A stretch of DNA of 64,000 bases from Okapia johnstoni. Lineage: Eukaryota; Chordata; Mammalia; Artiodactyla; Giraffidae. This document shows positions 11,670 through 24,080 of the stretch, piece after piece. The notes beneath the pieces are model-generated. The model was not told the DNA's origin, made no database searches, and saw only the letters and a list, made by a program, of their open reading frames with translations. Location of the stretch: contig JAGTYA010000024.1 of assembly GCA_024291935.2 (NCBI GenBank), positions 6,696,001 through 6,760,000 on the forward strand, given 5' to 3'. The translations under genes were made by a program, and so were the position numbers. Each line of letters begins with the position of its first letter. Within the stretch, counting starts at the first letter, position 1.

Positions 11670-12599
11670 TAGACTGGGAAAGGAGTACATCAAAGCTGTA
11701 TATTGTCACCCTGCTTATTTAACTTATACGCAGAGTACATCATGTGAAATGCCAGGCTGGATGAAGCACAAGCTGGAATCAAGATTGCTGGAAGCAACAT
11801 CAATAACCTCAGATATGCAGATGACACCATCCTTAAGGCAGAAATCGAAGAGGAACCAAAGAACCTATTGATGAAAGTGAAAGAGGAGAGTGAAAAAGTT
11901 GGCTTAAAACTCAACACTCAAAAAGCAAAGATCATGGCATCTGCTCCCATCACTTCATGGCAAATAGATGGGGAAACAATGGAAGCAGTGACAGACTTTA
12001 TTTTCTTGGTATCCAAAATCACTATGGATGGTGACTACAGCCATGAAATTAAAAGACGCTTGCTCCTTGGGAGAAAAGCTATGAAAAACCTAGACAGCAT
12101 ATTAAAAAAGCAGAGACATTACTTTGCCGACAAAGGTCTGTCTAGTCAAAGCTATGGTACGGTTTTTCCAGTAGTCATGTATGGATATGAGAGTTGGACC
12201 ATAAAGAAAGTTGAGCACCAAAGAACTGATGTTTTTGAAATGTGGTGTTGGAGAAGACTCTTGAGAGTCCCTTGGACAGCAAGGAGATCAAACTAGTCAA
12301 TCCTAAAGGAAATCAACCCTGAATATTCATTGGCAGGACTGATGCTAAAGCAGAAACTCCAGTACTTTGGCCACCTGATGGGAAGAACTGACTCACTGGA
12401 AAAGACCTTGATGCTGGGAAAGACTGAAGGCAGGAGGAGAAGGGGACGACAGAGGATGAGATGGTTGGACGGCATCACTGACTCAATGGACATGAGTTGG
12501 AGCAAGCTCCGGGAGTTGGTGATGCACAGGGAAGCCTGGCCTGCTGCAGTCCATGGGGTCGCAAAGAGTCGGACACGACTGAGTGACTGTACTGAACTG
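11670..12599 (+). mobile_element. BovB LINE, 5'-truncated, with 11-bp TSD
   Basis: The perfect direct repeat ATGTACCAAAC (11659-11669 and 12600-12610) marks the target-site duplication. The body begins in the reverse-transcriptase domain before YAEY and covers the catalytic-loop region and the C-terminus. A frame of about 142 codons (11868-12296) is interrupted at 12294, so no protein is made. Confidence 0.95.
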
Positions 12600-12668
12600 A
12601 TGTACCAAACCACCAAATGTTCCCTAAGCAGCATGTTTCAGTTTCATTTAACAATCAATATTTATGTT

Positions 12669-12833
12669 CTTTTTTTTTTTTTGATGTGGACCATTTTTAA
12701 AGTCTTTATTGAACTTGTTACAATATTGATTTTATGCTTTGGTTTTGTGGTGGTGAGGCATGTGGGATCCCAGCTCCCTGACCAGGGATCAAACCTGTAC
12801 CCCCTGCACTGGAAAGCAAAGTCTTAATCCCTA
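12669..12833 (-). mobile_element. CHR-like SINE with a T-rich end
   Basis: It contains the gggatcccagctccctgacc and gtaccccctgcactggaaag core, with the head at the right (cttaatccctag). Confidence 0.7.
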
Positions 12834-13048
12834 GATAGCTAGAGAGTCTTCAATATTTACTCTGTAACAACAAAAGTAGACAAGTGGGGAGAGGGGAAGA
12901 TATTGGCCCCCCGATGGCTTTAAAATTTAACAATAAGGCCTTGAGTTCATTCTAGTTTTCCATGCATTATATTTTAGAAATGCAAAGGCAACTCTCACTT
13001 CAACTTTGTAAGAAGTAGACAACTCTCTCTTAAGAGTTATCTAATAAG

Positions 13049-13259
13049 CTTCCCTTGTAGCTCAGTTGGTAAAGAATCTGCCTGCAGTGCAGGAGACCTG
13101 GGTTTGATCCCTGGGTTGGGAAGATCCCCTGGAGAAGGAAATAGCAACCCACTCCAGTATCCTTGCATGGAAAATCTCATGGACAGAGGAGCCTGGTGGA
13201 CTGCAGTCCATGGGGTCGCAAAGAGTTGGGTACGACTGAGCGACTAACACTTACTTACT
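13049..13259 (+). mobile_element. Bov-tA SINE with short TSD
   Basis: TAATAAG at 13042-13048 and 13260-13266. The tail ends acttacttact. Confidence 0.9.
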
Positions 13260-13429
13260 TAATAAGATACTTTCTTTTAGAATACTTTTCTTCCACAGAT
13301 TACTGCCTCAAGGAATGGGGCAAGTGGCTGATTTAAATTTGTGAATCTCTTCCTATTTTATTTAGGGAAAGAGCAAAGAGGCCTTATGAAGTATAGTATG
13401 CAAAGGAATCTAAGCTACAGTTTAGATTT

Positions 13430-13651
13430 GTGTGTGTGTGTGCTGTCACTCAGTCGTGCCCAACTCTTTGCAACCCCATGGACTGTTGCCCTCAGTTCCT
13501 CTGCCCATGGGATTTCCCAGGCAAGGATACTGGAGTGGGTTGCCATTTCCTCCTCCAGGGGATCTTCCTGACCCAGAAATAGAACCTGTGTCTCCTGTGT
13601 CTCCTGCATTGTCAGGCCGATTCTTTACCACTGAGCAACCTGGGAAACCCC
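13430..13651 (-). mobile_element. Bov-tA SINE with TSD
   Basis: acagtttagattt (13417-13429) and acagcttagattt (13652-13664). The tail is a TG run. Confidence 0.92.
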
Positions 13652-13664
13652 ACAGCTTAGATTT

Positions 13665-15027
13665 AGAGAGAAACTGAAGCCCTCTAACCAGTCTTACTTT
13701 ATTGAAGAACTGTTTCTAAGCAAACAAGGGTGAGCACTCAAAACCTTTAGTGATGTTTACAACAGGTTCAATTCCTGTTGGCCAGCACATCAGACAATAA
13801 TGTGACAACATGCTTTATATTTTCAGTAGTTTACAATATGAATCAAAAAAGTGTAATGCTTCCATATAAATGTACTTTTATGCTGAAGTATCAGTATAAA
13901 TTGGATTACCTAGGAGAGTGAGCTCTTCACTATTTCAATCACATTTCCCTCAGCTTAATTCAGCATACCACTTTCTTAAGTTTGAGATGTCTCAAGAAGG
14001 AACTTTAGTGAGAGGTTGAGAAGAAAATCACTTTCCTCTGGGAAAGGTCCACGGAGAGAAATTAACAGCTCAAACAGACACATATTCAAATGAAAGGCTA
14101 ATTTTCAACTTCTGGATATATAATTGAGGGAGGGAGCAGCTTTCTATTCTTTATTCCACCACCTAACTCTATCTACTCTGGCTGGCTCTGAACAGGAGAT
14201 CAGTTCAGTTCAGCTGCTCAGTCGTGTCTGACTCTTTGCGACCCCATGGACTGTAGCACGCCAGGCCTCCCTGTCCATCACCAGCTCCTGGAGTTTACCC
14301 AAACCCATATCCATTGAGTCGGCGATGCCATCCAACCACCTCATCCTCTGTCGTCCCCTTCTCCTCCCACCTTCAATCTTTCCCAGCATCAGGATCTTTT
14401 CAAATGAGTTAGCTCTTCGCATCAGGTGGCCACAGTACTGGAGTTTCAGCTTCAAACATCAGTCTGAACAGGACATAACATCCTACAGTAACCTATATCT
14501 CAAATTCCATGTGGAAATTAGAAAGCCCTGCGAGTTACTTTAAACACTTCATTGTCTCATCTATTTGTATAAACCTCTCCCTTGGTTTGGAATTTCTTTA
14601 CCTTATCCACCTAGGGAACTCCTACGCATCCTTTAAGATTTGGTTCAAATGTTGCTTCCACTACTACAAGCCTTTTCTTAGTTACTCAACCAGAATTCAA
14701 ACAAAGATTTACTGATCACTGATTATGTGCCCAGCAATGTGTTGGAACTAAAAACAATAGTTTTTGTCCTTAAGGTGCTTACAGTTCAAAGAAATAGAAT
14801 CTACAACAGAGCATGGTAAGTACCTAGGTGCTACACACATACTAGTGGGCATGGAGGTATCTACTTTCTCCTGAGTGATCAGAGAAAATATTGTGAATTA
14901 AGTGACTTCTAAAATCTGAGTCAGTCATAGAAGAAATAACAGAGGTGAGAAAAATATCAAGGCAGCAAGACATAACACTGTAAGAGTAAAGAGCCAACCA
15001 CGACTGATCATGCAGATATATCACCCT
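13665..15027. other. Intron, unrecognised apart from one BovB piece
   Basis: 13665-14186 and 14474-15027 show no repeat, exon or RNA signature I can name. Confidence 0.4.
14198..14462 (-). mobile_element. BovB 3' end, short 5'-truncated copy with TSD
   Basis: About 265 bp of the BovB 3' terminus in reverse orientation, flanked by a perfect 11-bp TSD TCTGAACAGGA (14187-14197 and 14463-14473). It encodes only the C-terminal tail of ORF2. Confidence 0.94.
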
Positions 15028-15490
15028 AAATTTGCCAACAAAGGTCTGTATAGTCAAAGCTATGGTTTTTCCAGTAGTCATGTATGGATGTGAGAGTTAG
15101 ACCATAAAGAAGGCTGAGTGCCAAAGAATTGATGCTTTCTAAGTGTGGTGCTGAAGAAGACTCTTGAGAGTCCCTTGGACAGCAAGATCAAACCAGTCAA
15201 TCCTAAAGGAAATCAACCCTGAATATTCATTGGAAGGACTGATGCTGAAGCTGAACTCCAATACTTTGGCCACCTGACGTGAAGAGCTGACTCACTGGAA
15301 AAGACCCTGATGCTGGGAAAGATTGAGGGCAGGAGGAAAAGGGGTTGACAGCGGATGAGATGGCTGGATGGTTTCACCAACTCAATGGACATAGTTTGAG
15401 CAAATTCCAGGAGGTAGTGAAGGACAGGGAAGCCTGGCACGCTGCGGTCCATGGGGTTGCAAAGAATGAGAAACAATTTAGCAACTGACA
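15028..15490 (+). mobile_element. BovB 3' segment (ART2-like unit)
   Basis: It begins at the BovB position gccaacaaaggtc and runs to the 3' end, with several small deletions and a stop at the codon after GCESW-like sequence near 15100. Two other copies in this window start at the same BovB position. Confidence 0.9.
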
Positions 15491-15663
15491 AATTGCAGTG
15501 ACCTTGAGACTTCTCTACTGAGCAGGAACCATGATGTATTTATACTGAAACCCTCAGTGCTTGGTACAACTTAGTGCACAGTGGACATGCAAAAAGTATT
15601 TATTAATTTTCAGTACAATGGAAGAAACAGCATTCTTCAACTTTACGCTTTGCTCATAGCACC

Positions 15664-16994
15664 TATAAGTTGAACAAAAAGTTCATTAGGTCTTTTCCTT
15701 AAGATGGCTCTAGTAGCGCTCAATTGTCTTTAACTTCATTTGAAACAATTTTGTTGGCTTGCACTGTGACAGCTGTTAAATCAGTAAGCATTAAAAAAAA
15801 ATCAGAATTGGTGAATTTTTGTGTAGCCATTTTAATATTAAAGATGGAATAAAAACAATATTTAACATATTATGCTTTATTATTTCAATAAAGGTAAAAA
15901 TGCAACTGAAATGCAAAAAGAGATTTGTGTAGTGTATATAGAAAGTGCTGTGACTGACTGAACGTGTCAAAAGTGGTTTGGGAAGTTTTGTGCTGGAGAT
16001 TTCTCCTTGGACTATGCTCCAAGGTCAGGTAGACGAGTTGAAGTTGACAGCAATCATATTGAGATGTGACTTGAGAACAATTAATGCTATACCAGGTGAA
16101 GGATACCTGACATACTCAAAACATCGAAATCAAGCATTGAAAAGTCATTTGCAGTCTACGGCCATACCACCCTGAACGCGCCCGATCTCGTCTGAAAAGT
16201 CATTTGCGCCAGCTTGATTATGTCAATCAATTTGACATTTGGGTTCCACAGAAGTTAAACAAACAAAAAAAACCTTCTTGATTGTATTTCAGCATGTGAT
16301 TATCCACTTAAACATAATGAAACTGTTCCCTTTTTAAAACAAATGAGGAGGGGTGATGAAAAGTGAACACTGCACAATAATGTAGAATGGAAGAGATCGT
16401 GGGGCAAGTGAAATGAACCACCATCAACCACAATGAAGGCTGGTCTTTTTCCAAAGAACATGATGCTGCATATATAATGAGATTGACAGGGAGTCCTCTA
16501 TTATGAGCTCCTTCCAGAAAACCAAACGATTAACTACGACAAGTACTGCTTCCAATCAGATCAAATGAAAGTAGCACTCGATGAAAAGCATCTGGAATTA
16601 AATCAACAGAAAACACAAAATCTTCCATCAGAATAACGCAAGACCATGTTTCTTTGATGACTAGGCAAAAACTGTTACAGCTTAGCTGGGAAGTTCTGAT
16701 TTATCTAGACATTGCATCTTTGGACGTCCATTTATACCGGTCTTTACAAAATTCTCTAAATGGAAAAAAATTTCAATTCCCTGGAAGACTGTAGAAGGCA
16801 CCTGGAAAAGTTCTTTGCTCAGAAAGACAAAAAAGCTTTGAGAAGATGGAATTATAAGGTTGCCTGAAAAATAGCAGAAGGCAGTGGAACCAAATGGTGA
16901 ACATGTTGTTCAATAAAGTTCTTGGTGAAAATGAGAAATGTGTCTTTTAGTTTCACCTAAAACCTGAAGGAACTTTTTGGCCAACCCCAAAGTA
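15664..16994 (+). mobile_element. Mariner DNA transposon (BTMAR1/Hsmar1-like), inactive
   Basis: The ends resemble mariner terminal inverted repeats: the left end reads caaaaagttcatt and the right end aactttttggccaacccc, each next to TA. The interior follows the Hsmar1/BTMAR1 transposase gene closely, for example the region encoding WFGKFCAGDFSL near 15976-16010. The copy is dead. A TGA replaces the Trp codon after GDEK near 16353. The second catalytic Asp of the DD34D triad is changed to Asn (codon AAT, 16632-16634, in the HQxNAR motif). A 2-nt deletion follows, and about 12 nt are missing before the third Asp region. It is also split by a 5S rRNA fragment at 16153-16192. Confidence 0.88.
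16154..16195 (+). pseudogene. 5S rRNA 5' fragment (nt 1-42) inserted in the mariner
   Basis: The 42 bases are identical, as I recall it, to nucleotides 1-42 of mammalian 5S rRNA, beginning GTCTACGGCCATACC and ending CTCGTCTGA. It is flanked by a perfect 15-bp direct repeat, TGAAAAGTCATTTGC (16138-16152 and 16193-16207), which is single-copy in an intact mariner. The last three 5S bases (TGA) overlap the second repeat. There is one extra A at 16153 and no poly(A). The fragment stops before box A, so it has no internal RNA polymerase III promoter. Confidence 0.9.
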
Positions 16995-17534
16995 ACAAAA
17001 GGCAGTTAAGGTGAAAAGTATCACAGATGAAGGATGGAATAAATATAAAGACCATAGACTAATTCATCATTCCAAACAATCTTGAGAATTGCTGTGAAAC
17101 TCTCTCAATCCCATGGGGGAAAAATGGCATCTTAGGATGGTTTTTGAGAATTTACTGTTGTGCAAGTGGTAACAACTTTCAAAGAAAACAAACGTGTCAG
17201 GTAAATGTTTACATAGATCCTCATATAATCACAACTGCTGGGCTCAAGCAGAAAGCACGTCTACTTCAAGTGAACTAACTGGAAGAACAGGCTGAAAGAC
17301 AGAGGCTAATTTAAGGGGGTGCCACTGGTACTGCCATCCCTGACTCCCAGTAACACTGCTTTCTTTCTGTGACTCGCTCATTGGAGGCAAAAAATGAACA
17401 CCCCTGCCACCTATTCTACATCAAATACAGCAACTCTTGTCCCTTGCCTGCCCCCACTTCCAGAAGGCTGCATGGCTTACCAGAGAGAAAAGCAAGGTTT
17501 TGGAATTACATATATGTAACTGTGGAAAATTTCA

Positions 17535-17680
17535 GCTTTTACATTTACTGATTAAGACTCTGAACAAGTTACTTATATGATATAGAGACAATTATACAGA
17601 ATTTTTGTGAGGATTAAATAAGAGAAATCTCTAAATTATAGTCTGATGACTGAAGGTGCTTAATATATTTGGCTTCTTCT
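17535..17680 (+). mobile_element. MIR fragment
   Basis: gactctgaacaagttactta followed by gtgaggattaaataagagaa matches the MIR core and 3' part. Confidence 0.5.
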
Positions 17681-18554
17681 TGCCCCACTTAAGATTCTTT
17701 ACATATTTAAATGACCCCACAATGTTTACATTTAAGCATCACAGTTTCTTAAAAAATGGGAAAGGTTCTAACGTGCTTCTACATCACCAAGGCTATGTAT
17801 ATGACAGGCATGAAGTAATGTAATTTTTACAAGCCTACAGTATGTTGGGCTGTGTTTATGGGAGAAAGAAACTGAAATTATGCCAGCAGGACTGCTTTCA
17901 GATCCATGGAACAAAAGACCTCAGGATAGGGAATTGGAGCTATTGAAATTCTTTTTGTTTTCTCTTAAAGGTTTTTTTTTCAAAGACAGTAAGTACTTAA
18001 GGGTGCCCTAGTGGTCAGGAGATGTTTCTAGATTTGAGGAGTTAGTTATAAAAATTATAATGAACAGGAAAGTTGCAGTTAAGAAAGACAAAGGGTTTCT
18101 CTCTGCCTGGGTTAAGGGACTAGGTAGGTCTTCACAGTAGAGTAGAGTCAGTGGGAAAGGTAAGCCTAGATGAAAACGAGCATTAGCTGAATGGAGATGA
18201 GCGGTTGTGGAAAAAAATAATTGAGCAAAAAGATTCAATTATGGATGGGGGAAAAAGGGAAATGAGAAGAGGATAAAAATGACACTGATGAAACTTTAAC
18301 CCACTATGCGACATCAGGTATTTGGATCAAATTATTGCCAAGCTTCCTTTGAGTTCTGAAATTCTACAGCAGAGTCAAACTAATGACTTAACCAATTCAG
18401 TGTTCTGTTTCAAATAATGGTCCCAAGAAATGTTTTATTACAGAGAACAGTGGCCACGGTGCACTTAATATAGTTAATCCAACTCAATGCTCGCCATAGA
18501 ATGTAAAATAAGTGCATAATGAATTAGGGTATTATTATTGGGAAGCCAAAATTC

Positions 18555-18690
18555 TCATTTATTCATCCCACAAATATTTCCTGAGCACCTCTCAAGTACT
18601 AGGTATTGTTCTAGGTTTTGGAAACACTGCACCAGATACAAAGAGGGAAAAATCTACGCCTTCTTTCTAGTGTGTTAGATGGTGATAACT
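18555..18690 (-). mobile_element. L2 fragment
   Basis: attcatcccacaaatatttc followed by gagcacctctcaagtactag is the reverse complement of the L2 3' end. Confidence 0.6.
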
Positions 18691-20162
18691 GCTATAAAAA
18701 AAATTATTCAGGGAAAGGAAATAGGACGGGCTGAGAGAGAGGGAATAAATTATAAACTGTGCAAGCAGAAGGGCCTCTTTGGGAAGATGATATGTAAAGA
18801 GACCTTTGCAACACATTCCTCAATTAATGTACTAAAAATAAATATTAATTGCAACTGCAGTATATTTTAATGACTGGTCAGTGAAGTAAGGGTTATCAAA
18901 TGGGCTGGTCAGTTCTCAAATACTTAAAAGATACGCTAACACTGCGGTCCCTCTTACATATGATTATTTATCTACACTAATACTAATACATTTATATTAA
19001 ACACAATTTGAAGTTCAGTTTCTCAATTGTGTTAGCTACATTTCACACACGGCTACCACACTGGACAGTGCAGATCTAGAACATTTCCATCACTGCACAA
19101 AGTTCTATCAGACAGGGCGAACCCAAAGGATTTTTAAAGCACACTTATAAGTCTTCCACTAACAACAAAACAGAGTATTTCATCAGCATGTGGTATCCAT
19201 TTTCCATGCCACCAACTACTAAACATCAACTACTAAAGGCAGTATACTCTGAAGAAACACTGACAGTTTAAAAAAGTCTCCTTTTATTCAGTTACAACTA
19301 CTGAGCTATTTATACTCACAATCTTTGATACTCTTCCTTTAACAGCTGAATTACTATTTCCTTTCCTAGTAACACATAAGTAAATCCTTTGACTATTAAT
19401 AACAACTTAAAGCCTAAAGGATGGTTTTATCTCAGTGTAAAGATCTATGTAGAATTACATCCATTTGTTATTGCTTGAAAACCGACAACCTCCATCGTAC
19501 TGAACATCCATTTAATATTCTTTCTACTCCAAATAGTACTTTTTTCATGTAGTTATAGTGAAAGTGATTGAGAAATCTTATCTTAAAGACAAAAATATTT
19601 TATAAAACCACATAATATCCAAAAAACTAAGTCCCAAATGGCCTCCACTAAGGAACCTGGAGGTATCCATGATGTGTGGAAACTGACCAGTCAGAATTAA
19701 GGAGCTGCCCATCACAGGGTTTTGACGCACTGGATGTTCTCCAGTAAAGCGGCATTCACTGCTGATGACTCAGAGAGATGACTCTGAGCCAATATCACTT
19801 CTCTCCTTCCTTCTCTCGCTTTCATAACTCTAACTTCTTTGGCCCTCAGTTTCATTTTAAGACAGTGAGAAAGAAAGAAATCTAATTACCAATACTCAGC
19901 CACATATCCAGTGGAAATACAATTCATGCCTGATGATAGCTATAACATTTGTAACAGTTATTCAGAAATTTCCAACAGGAAATCTCCTTAAACATTCTTT
20001 TCCGGTACATGTGCAGGAGAATACACACTTCATCTTCTACTAAATAAAAATTCTGAGTAATGAACACCTGGCTACATCCTGAGTCAACAGTAATTCCGCA
20101 AAAGAACCAAGGGTGACTATACAAATGGTGTTTCTATCAAACTTGCTCCATCCAGTAATTCA

Positions 20163-21813
20163 ATGATGCTTCAGCATCAGTCCTTCCAATGAATATTCAG
20201 GGTTGATTTCCTTCAGGATTGACTGGTTTGATCTCTTTGCTGTCCAAGAGACTCTCAAGATTATTCTTCAGCATCACACTTCAAAAGCATCAGTTTTTCA
20301 GCACTCAGCCTTCTTTATGGTCCAACTCTCACATCTGTACAGGACTACTGGAAAAACCACAGCTTTGACTGTGGACCTTTGTCAGCAAAGTGATGTGTCT
20401 GCTTTTTGACACACTGTCTAGGTTTGTCATAGCTTTTCTCCCAAGGAGCAAGTGTCGTTTAATTTCATGGCTGCAGTCACCATCCACAGTGATTCTGGAG
20501 CCCAAGAAAACAAATCTGCCACTGTTTCCACTTTCCTCCACTATTTGCCATGAATTGATATGACCGGATGCCATGATCTTCATTTTTTGAATGTTGAATT
20601 TTAAGCCAGCTTTTTTACTCTCCTTTTTCACCCTCATCAAAAGGCTCTTTAATTCCTCTTTGCTTTCTCTCTTTAGAGTGGTATCATCTGCATATCTGAG
20701 TCTGTTCATATTTTTCTTGGCAATCTTAATTCCAGCTTGTGATTCATCTAGCCTGGCATTTCTCACAATGTATTCTGCATATAAGTTAAATAAGCAGGGT
20801 GACAATATACAGCCTTGTCATACTCCTTTCCCAATTTTGAACCAGTCTGTTGTTGTTCCATGTCCAGTTCTAACTGGTGCTTCTTGTCCTGCATACAGGT
20901 TTCTCAGGAGACAGGTAGGGTGGTCTGGTATTCATATCTCTTTAAGAATTTTCCACAGTTTGTTGTAACCCACATAGTCAAAGGCTTCAGCATAGTCAAT
21001 GAAGCAGATGTTTTTCTTTAGAATTCCCTTGCTTTTTCTATGATCCAGTGGATGTTGGCAATTTGATCTCTGGTTCCTCTGGCTCTTCTATAACCAGCTT
21101 GAACATCTGGAAGTTCTTGGTTCACGTACTGTTGAAGCCTAGCCTGAAGGATTTTGAACATTACCTTGCTAGCGTGTGAAGTGAGCACAACTGTACACTA
21201 GTCTGAACATTCTTTGGCATTGCCCTTCTTTGGGATTGGAATGAAAACTGACCTTTTCCAGTCCTGTGGCCACTGCTGAGTTTTTCAAATTTGTTGGCAT
21301 ATTGAGTGCAGCACCTGAACAGCACCATCTTTTAGGATTTAAAATACCTCAGCTGGATTCCATCCCCTGGACTAGCTTTGTTTGTTGTAATGCTTCTTAA
21401 ATCCCACTTGACTTCACACTCCAGGATGTCTGGTTTTAGGTGAGTGACCACACCATTGTGGTTATCTGTGTCATTAAGACCTTTTTTGTCCAATTTGTCT
21501 GTATGTTCTTGCCAATCTCTTCTGATTCTATTAGGTCCTTGCCATTTCTGTTCTTTATTGTGCCCATCTTTGCATGAAATGTTCCCTTGGTATCTCTAAT
21601 TTTCTTGAAGAGATCTCTAGTCTTTCCCATTCTCTTGTTCTCCGCTATTTCTTTGCATTGTTCACTTAAGAAGGCTTTCTTATCTCTCCTGGATATTCTC
21701 CGGAACTCTGCATTCAGTTGAGCATATCTTTCCCTTTCTTCTTTGCCTTTCACTTCTCTTCTTTTCTCACCTATTTGTAAGGCCTCCTCAGACAACCACT
21801 TTTTGCCTTCTTG
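20163..21813 (-). mobile_element. BovB LINE, 1.65-kb internal segment
   Basis: Reverse-orientation BovB, truncated at both ends: it lacks the last ~270 bp at the left and everything upstream of the central linker at the right. It includes the reverse-transcriptase domain (YADDT in the 158-codon frame 20329-20805) and the basic linker upstream (119-codon frame 21436-21795). Frame breaks between them make it inactive. Confidence 0.93.
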
Positions 21814-22299
21814 TTTAACCTTTCCTAGCTTAACCTTTCAGAAAAGCTAATCTTTATTAGGGCTACCAAGTCTATAAAGATGGAGTCACTAAATAAAATC
21901 TTTCAAGAGGCAAATTTGATTATTGTTTTTTCATCCTAAAAATAAAATAATGTCTTTTGTTGAAAAAGTCCTAAATCAAACAAGATCCAATTAGCTATTA
22001 AGTACTTTTACCCGTTTTCATCTTGTTCCCAGACCTAGGCACCAAGAGCCTTCAGAATACCACCTATCTAAAACCCAACTGCCGACAACCAAATTTACTG
22101 TGTTAATTTGTAGTGAATGAAAAAGAAAAAAGATAAAATGATTCTTCTGGGATTTATTCACTTGGGCCAAAAATCTTCTATATCCTTAAAAAAATCTTAT
22201 AAATCTTTCCAGTCTGACAGAATTTGTGGATCACAGCATTCAAAAGCGACATCTTTTATGTGTCTTTGGGACAGTAATAATTTCCTTCTTACTTACCTC

Positions 22300-22960
22300 A
22301 GTTTTGTCCCTTTCTGATCTAGTCTCAACAGCAGTGCCACCATGACCTTTATAAAAACACAAATCTGATAGGGTTCTTCACAGTTTATAAAAAACACTTC
22401 GATACCTGGCCCAATGCCTTTCTTTATAGATTATATATTTGTCTTTCTCTGTCTTACTTCCCTCAGTATGAAAATCTCTAGGTCCATCCATGCTGCTGCA
22501 CCAGTGCCTCATCTTTCTACCTAAACTTTTCTCTCACCACTCTCCCATGGCTGCTGTTGTCAGTCCTATTCCAAACCACGTGGAATTCCTAAATTATGAC
22601 ATATTTGCCCAGGTCTTCCTACCCATGCATTTGCTGTTCTAGCTACCTAAAATGTCCTTTCCATCTATTTCTTAATCTGGCTAACTCCCACTCCTACAAA
22701 ATTCAGTTTATAAACCTCTTCTTCTAGGAAGCCTTCCATGAACATCTACCTTTCTGTACTTTAGATTGACTTATGTACCATTCTTCTGTGCTTCAAAGTC
22801 ACTTTGTATATACCTCTACATACAGGGGTATAAATAATTTTTGTTATAATTATCCATATATTTGTCTCTCTTATATTCTCTGAAAGCAGAAATTGTCTAT
22901 ATATTCTCAGCAAGTAACATACTTCTCAGGACACAGCAGGCATTCAATAAATATATTTTT
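22300..22960 (+). mobile_element. L2 LINE, with a short antisense L1 piece
   Basis: It resembles the ancient L2 3' region (ctaggaagccttccatgaac, then gcattcaataaatata at the end). At about 22430-22505 a stretch reading ccctcagtatgaaaatctctaggtc resembles an L1 3' UTR in reverse. The whole is strongly diverged. Confidence 0.6.
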
Positions 22961-23300
22961 TTAATGGAGGGGGGCAAAGGGAAAAGTAAGATCTTTCACT
23001 AGTTTAGCCTCTAAGTGTCCCTTTCAGGTTATGGAATATTTGTGTTGGGAAACATGCCAGGCCTATAGGTACTGAACATATAATAATCACTGAAGTTTCA
23101 TGACAAACAGGAAAGAAAAAGACATAATTGAGATTATCTTGCTAGTTTGGTTATAAGTTACATGTTATTATAAATTCACTTCCATAGACACAGCAACACA
23201 ATCCTTTCATTATTGTTGCTTTTAGATTTATAAAAAACATTTTTTAAAAAAGCTCAGCTTTTCTTCTAGTTCCTAAGAGAAACACAAGGATTAAAGTAGC

Positions 23301-23409
23301 GCCATGCCATGCCATGCTAAGTTGCTTCAGTCATGTGACCCTATGGACTGTAGCCTGCCAGGCTCCTCTGTCCATGGGATTCACGAGGCAAGAATACTGG
23401 AGTGGGCTG
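23301..23409 (-). mobile_element. BOV-A monomer with TSD
   Basis: BovB-derived tail only. TSD AAAGTAGC at 23293-23300 and 23410-23417. Short GCCAT repeats are at the left end. Confidence 0.85.
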
Positions 23410-23513
23410 AAAGTAGCACTACTAGTTTCTAATCACTCAAAGCTGATTTCTGGTCTTTGCTTCTTCTCCCCTTTATTCCTGTTTCCTGATTTCTGATCAT
23501 TTCACTAAATGGG

Positions 23514-23630
23514 GCGTCCCAGGTGGTACTAGTGGTAGGGAATCTGCCAGAGAATCCAGGAGATGCAAGAGACACGGGTTTGACCCTTGGGTGGGGAACA
23601 AACAGCAACCCACTGAGCACTTCTGGCCTC
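23514..23630 (+). mobile_element. Bov-tA SINE, partial
   Basis: gggcgtcccaggtggtacta through caacccactgagc, then non-SINE sequence and an A run at 23689-23704. Confidence 0.75.
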
Positions 23631-23854
23631 CTGACCTCTGTGCTTTTCTGCTGTGCTCACTGCTGTTGCTCAGATAGTAAACGTTTCCATAAAAAAAAAA
23701 AAAATCAAAACATAAATTATACTACACAAAATGGTTTACTGTTACATATGAACATCTCTAACAAAAGATTTGATGAAAAAGAAAGCTAAAACTCAGGGAA
23801 GATAAATTAAGTTCAACTTCTTTGCATTCCTTCTCCCCATTCTCTCCGAATAAT

Positions 23855-24080
23855 AACAACTAGCATTAATTGAGCATGTATTATAATGCCAGGGACTATT
23901 CTAAGCATTGAGTTTTGTCTAACTCTTACAACAAGCCTATAAGAAGGATACCATTTATTATCCCCATTTAATAGTTGAGGAAACTGAGTCACCCAGGGGT
24001 AAACTTGTCCAAGAGTTCATAGCTAATAAATGGCAAAGCTAGGCTTCATATCCAAGTAATCTTCATATCTAAACAGTAAG
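23855..24080 (-). mobile_element. MIR SINE
   Basis: Reverse MIR: ccatttattatccccattta, then gttgaggaaactgagtcacc and the aaatggcaaagctaggcttc part. Confidence 0.8.

Larger units (their letters stand above)
16995..20162. other. Mostly unrecognised intron sequence
   Basis: Apart from a MIR at 17535 and an L2 piece at 18555, nothing is recognised. The frames are short and lack family resemblance. Confidence 0.4.

Noticed and set aside
22291..22340. Minus-strand exon-like segment with an excellent GTAAGTAAG donor
   Set aside because: It overlaps an L2-like repeat and its frames match nothing; a chance splice-site pair.
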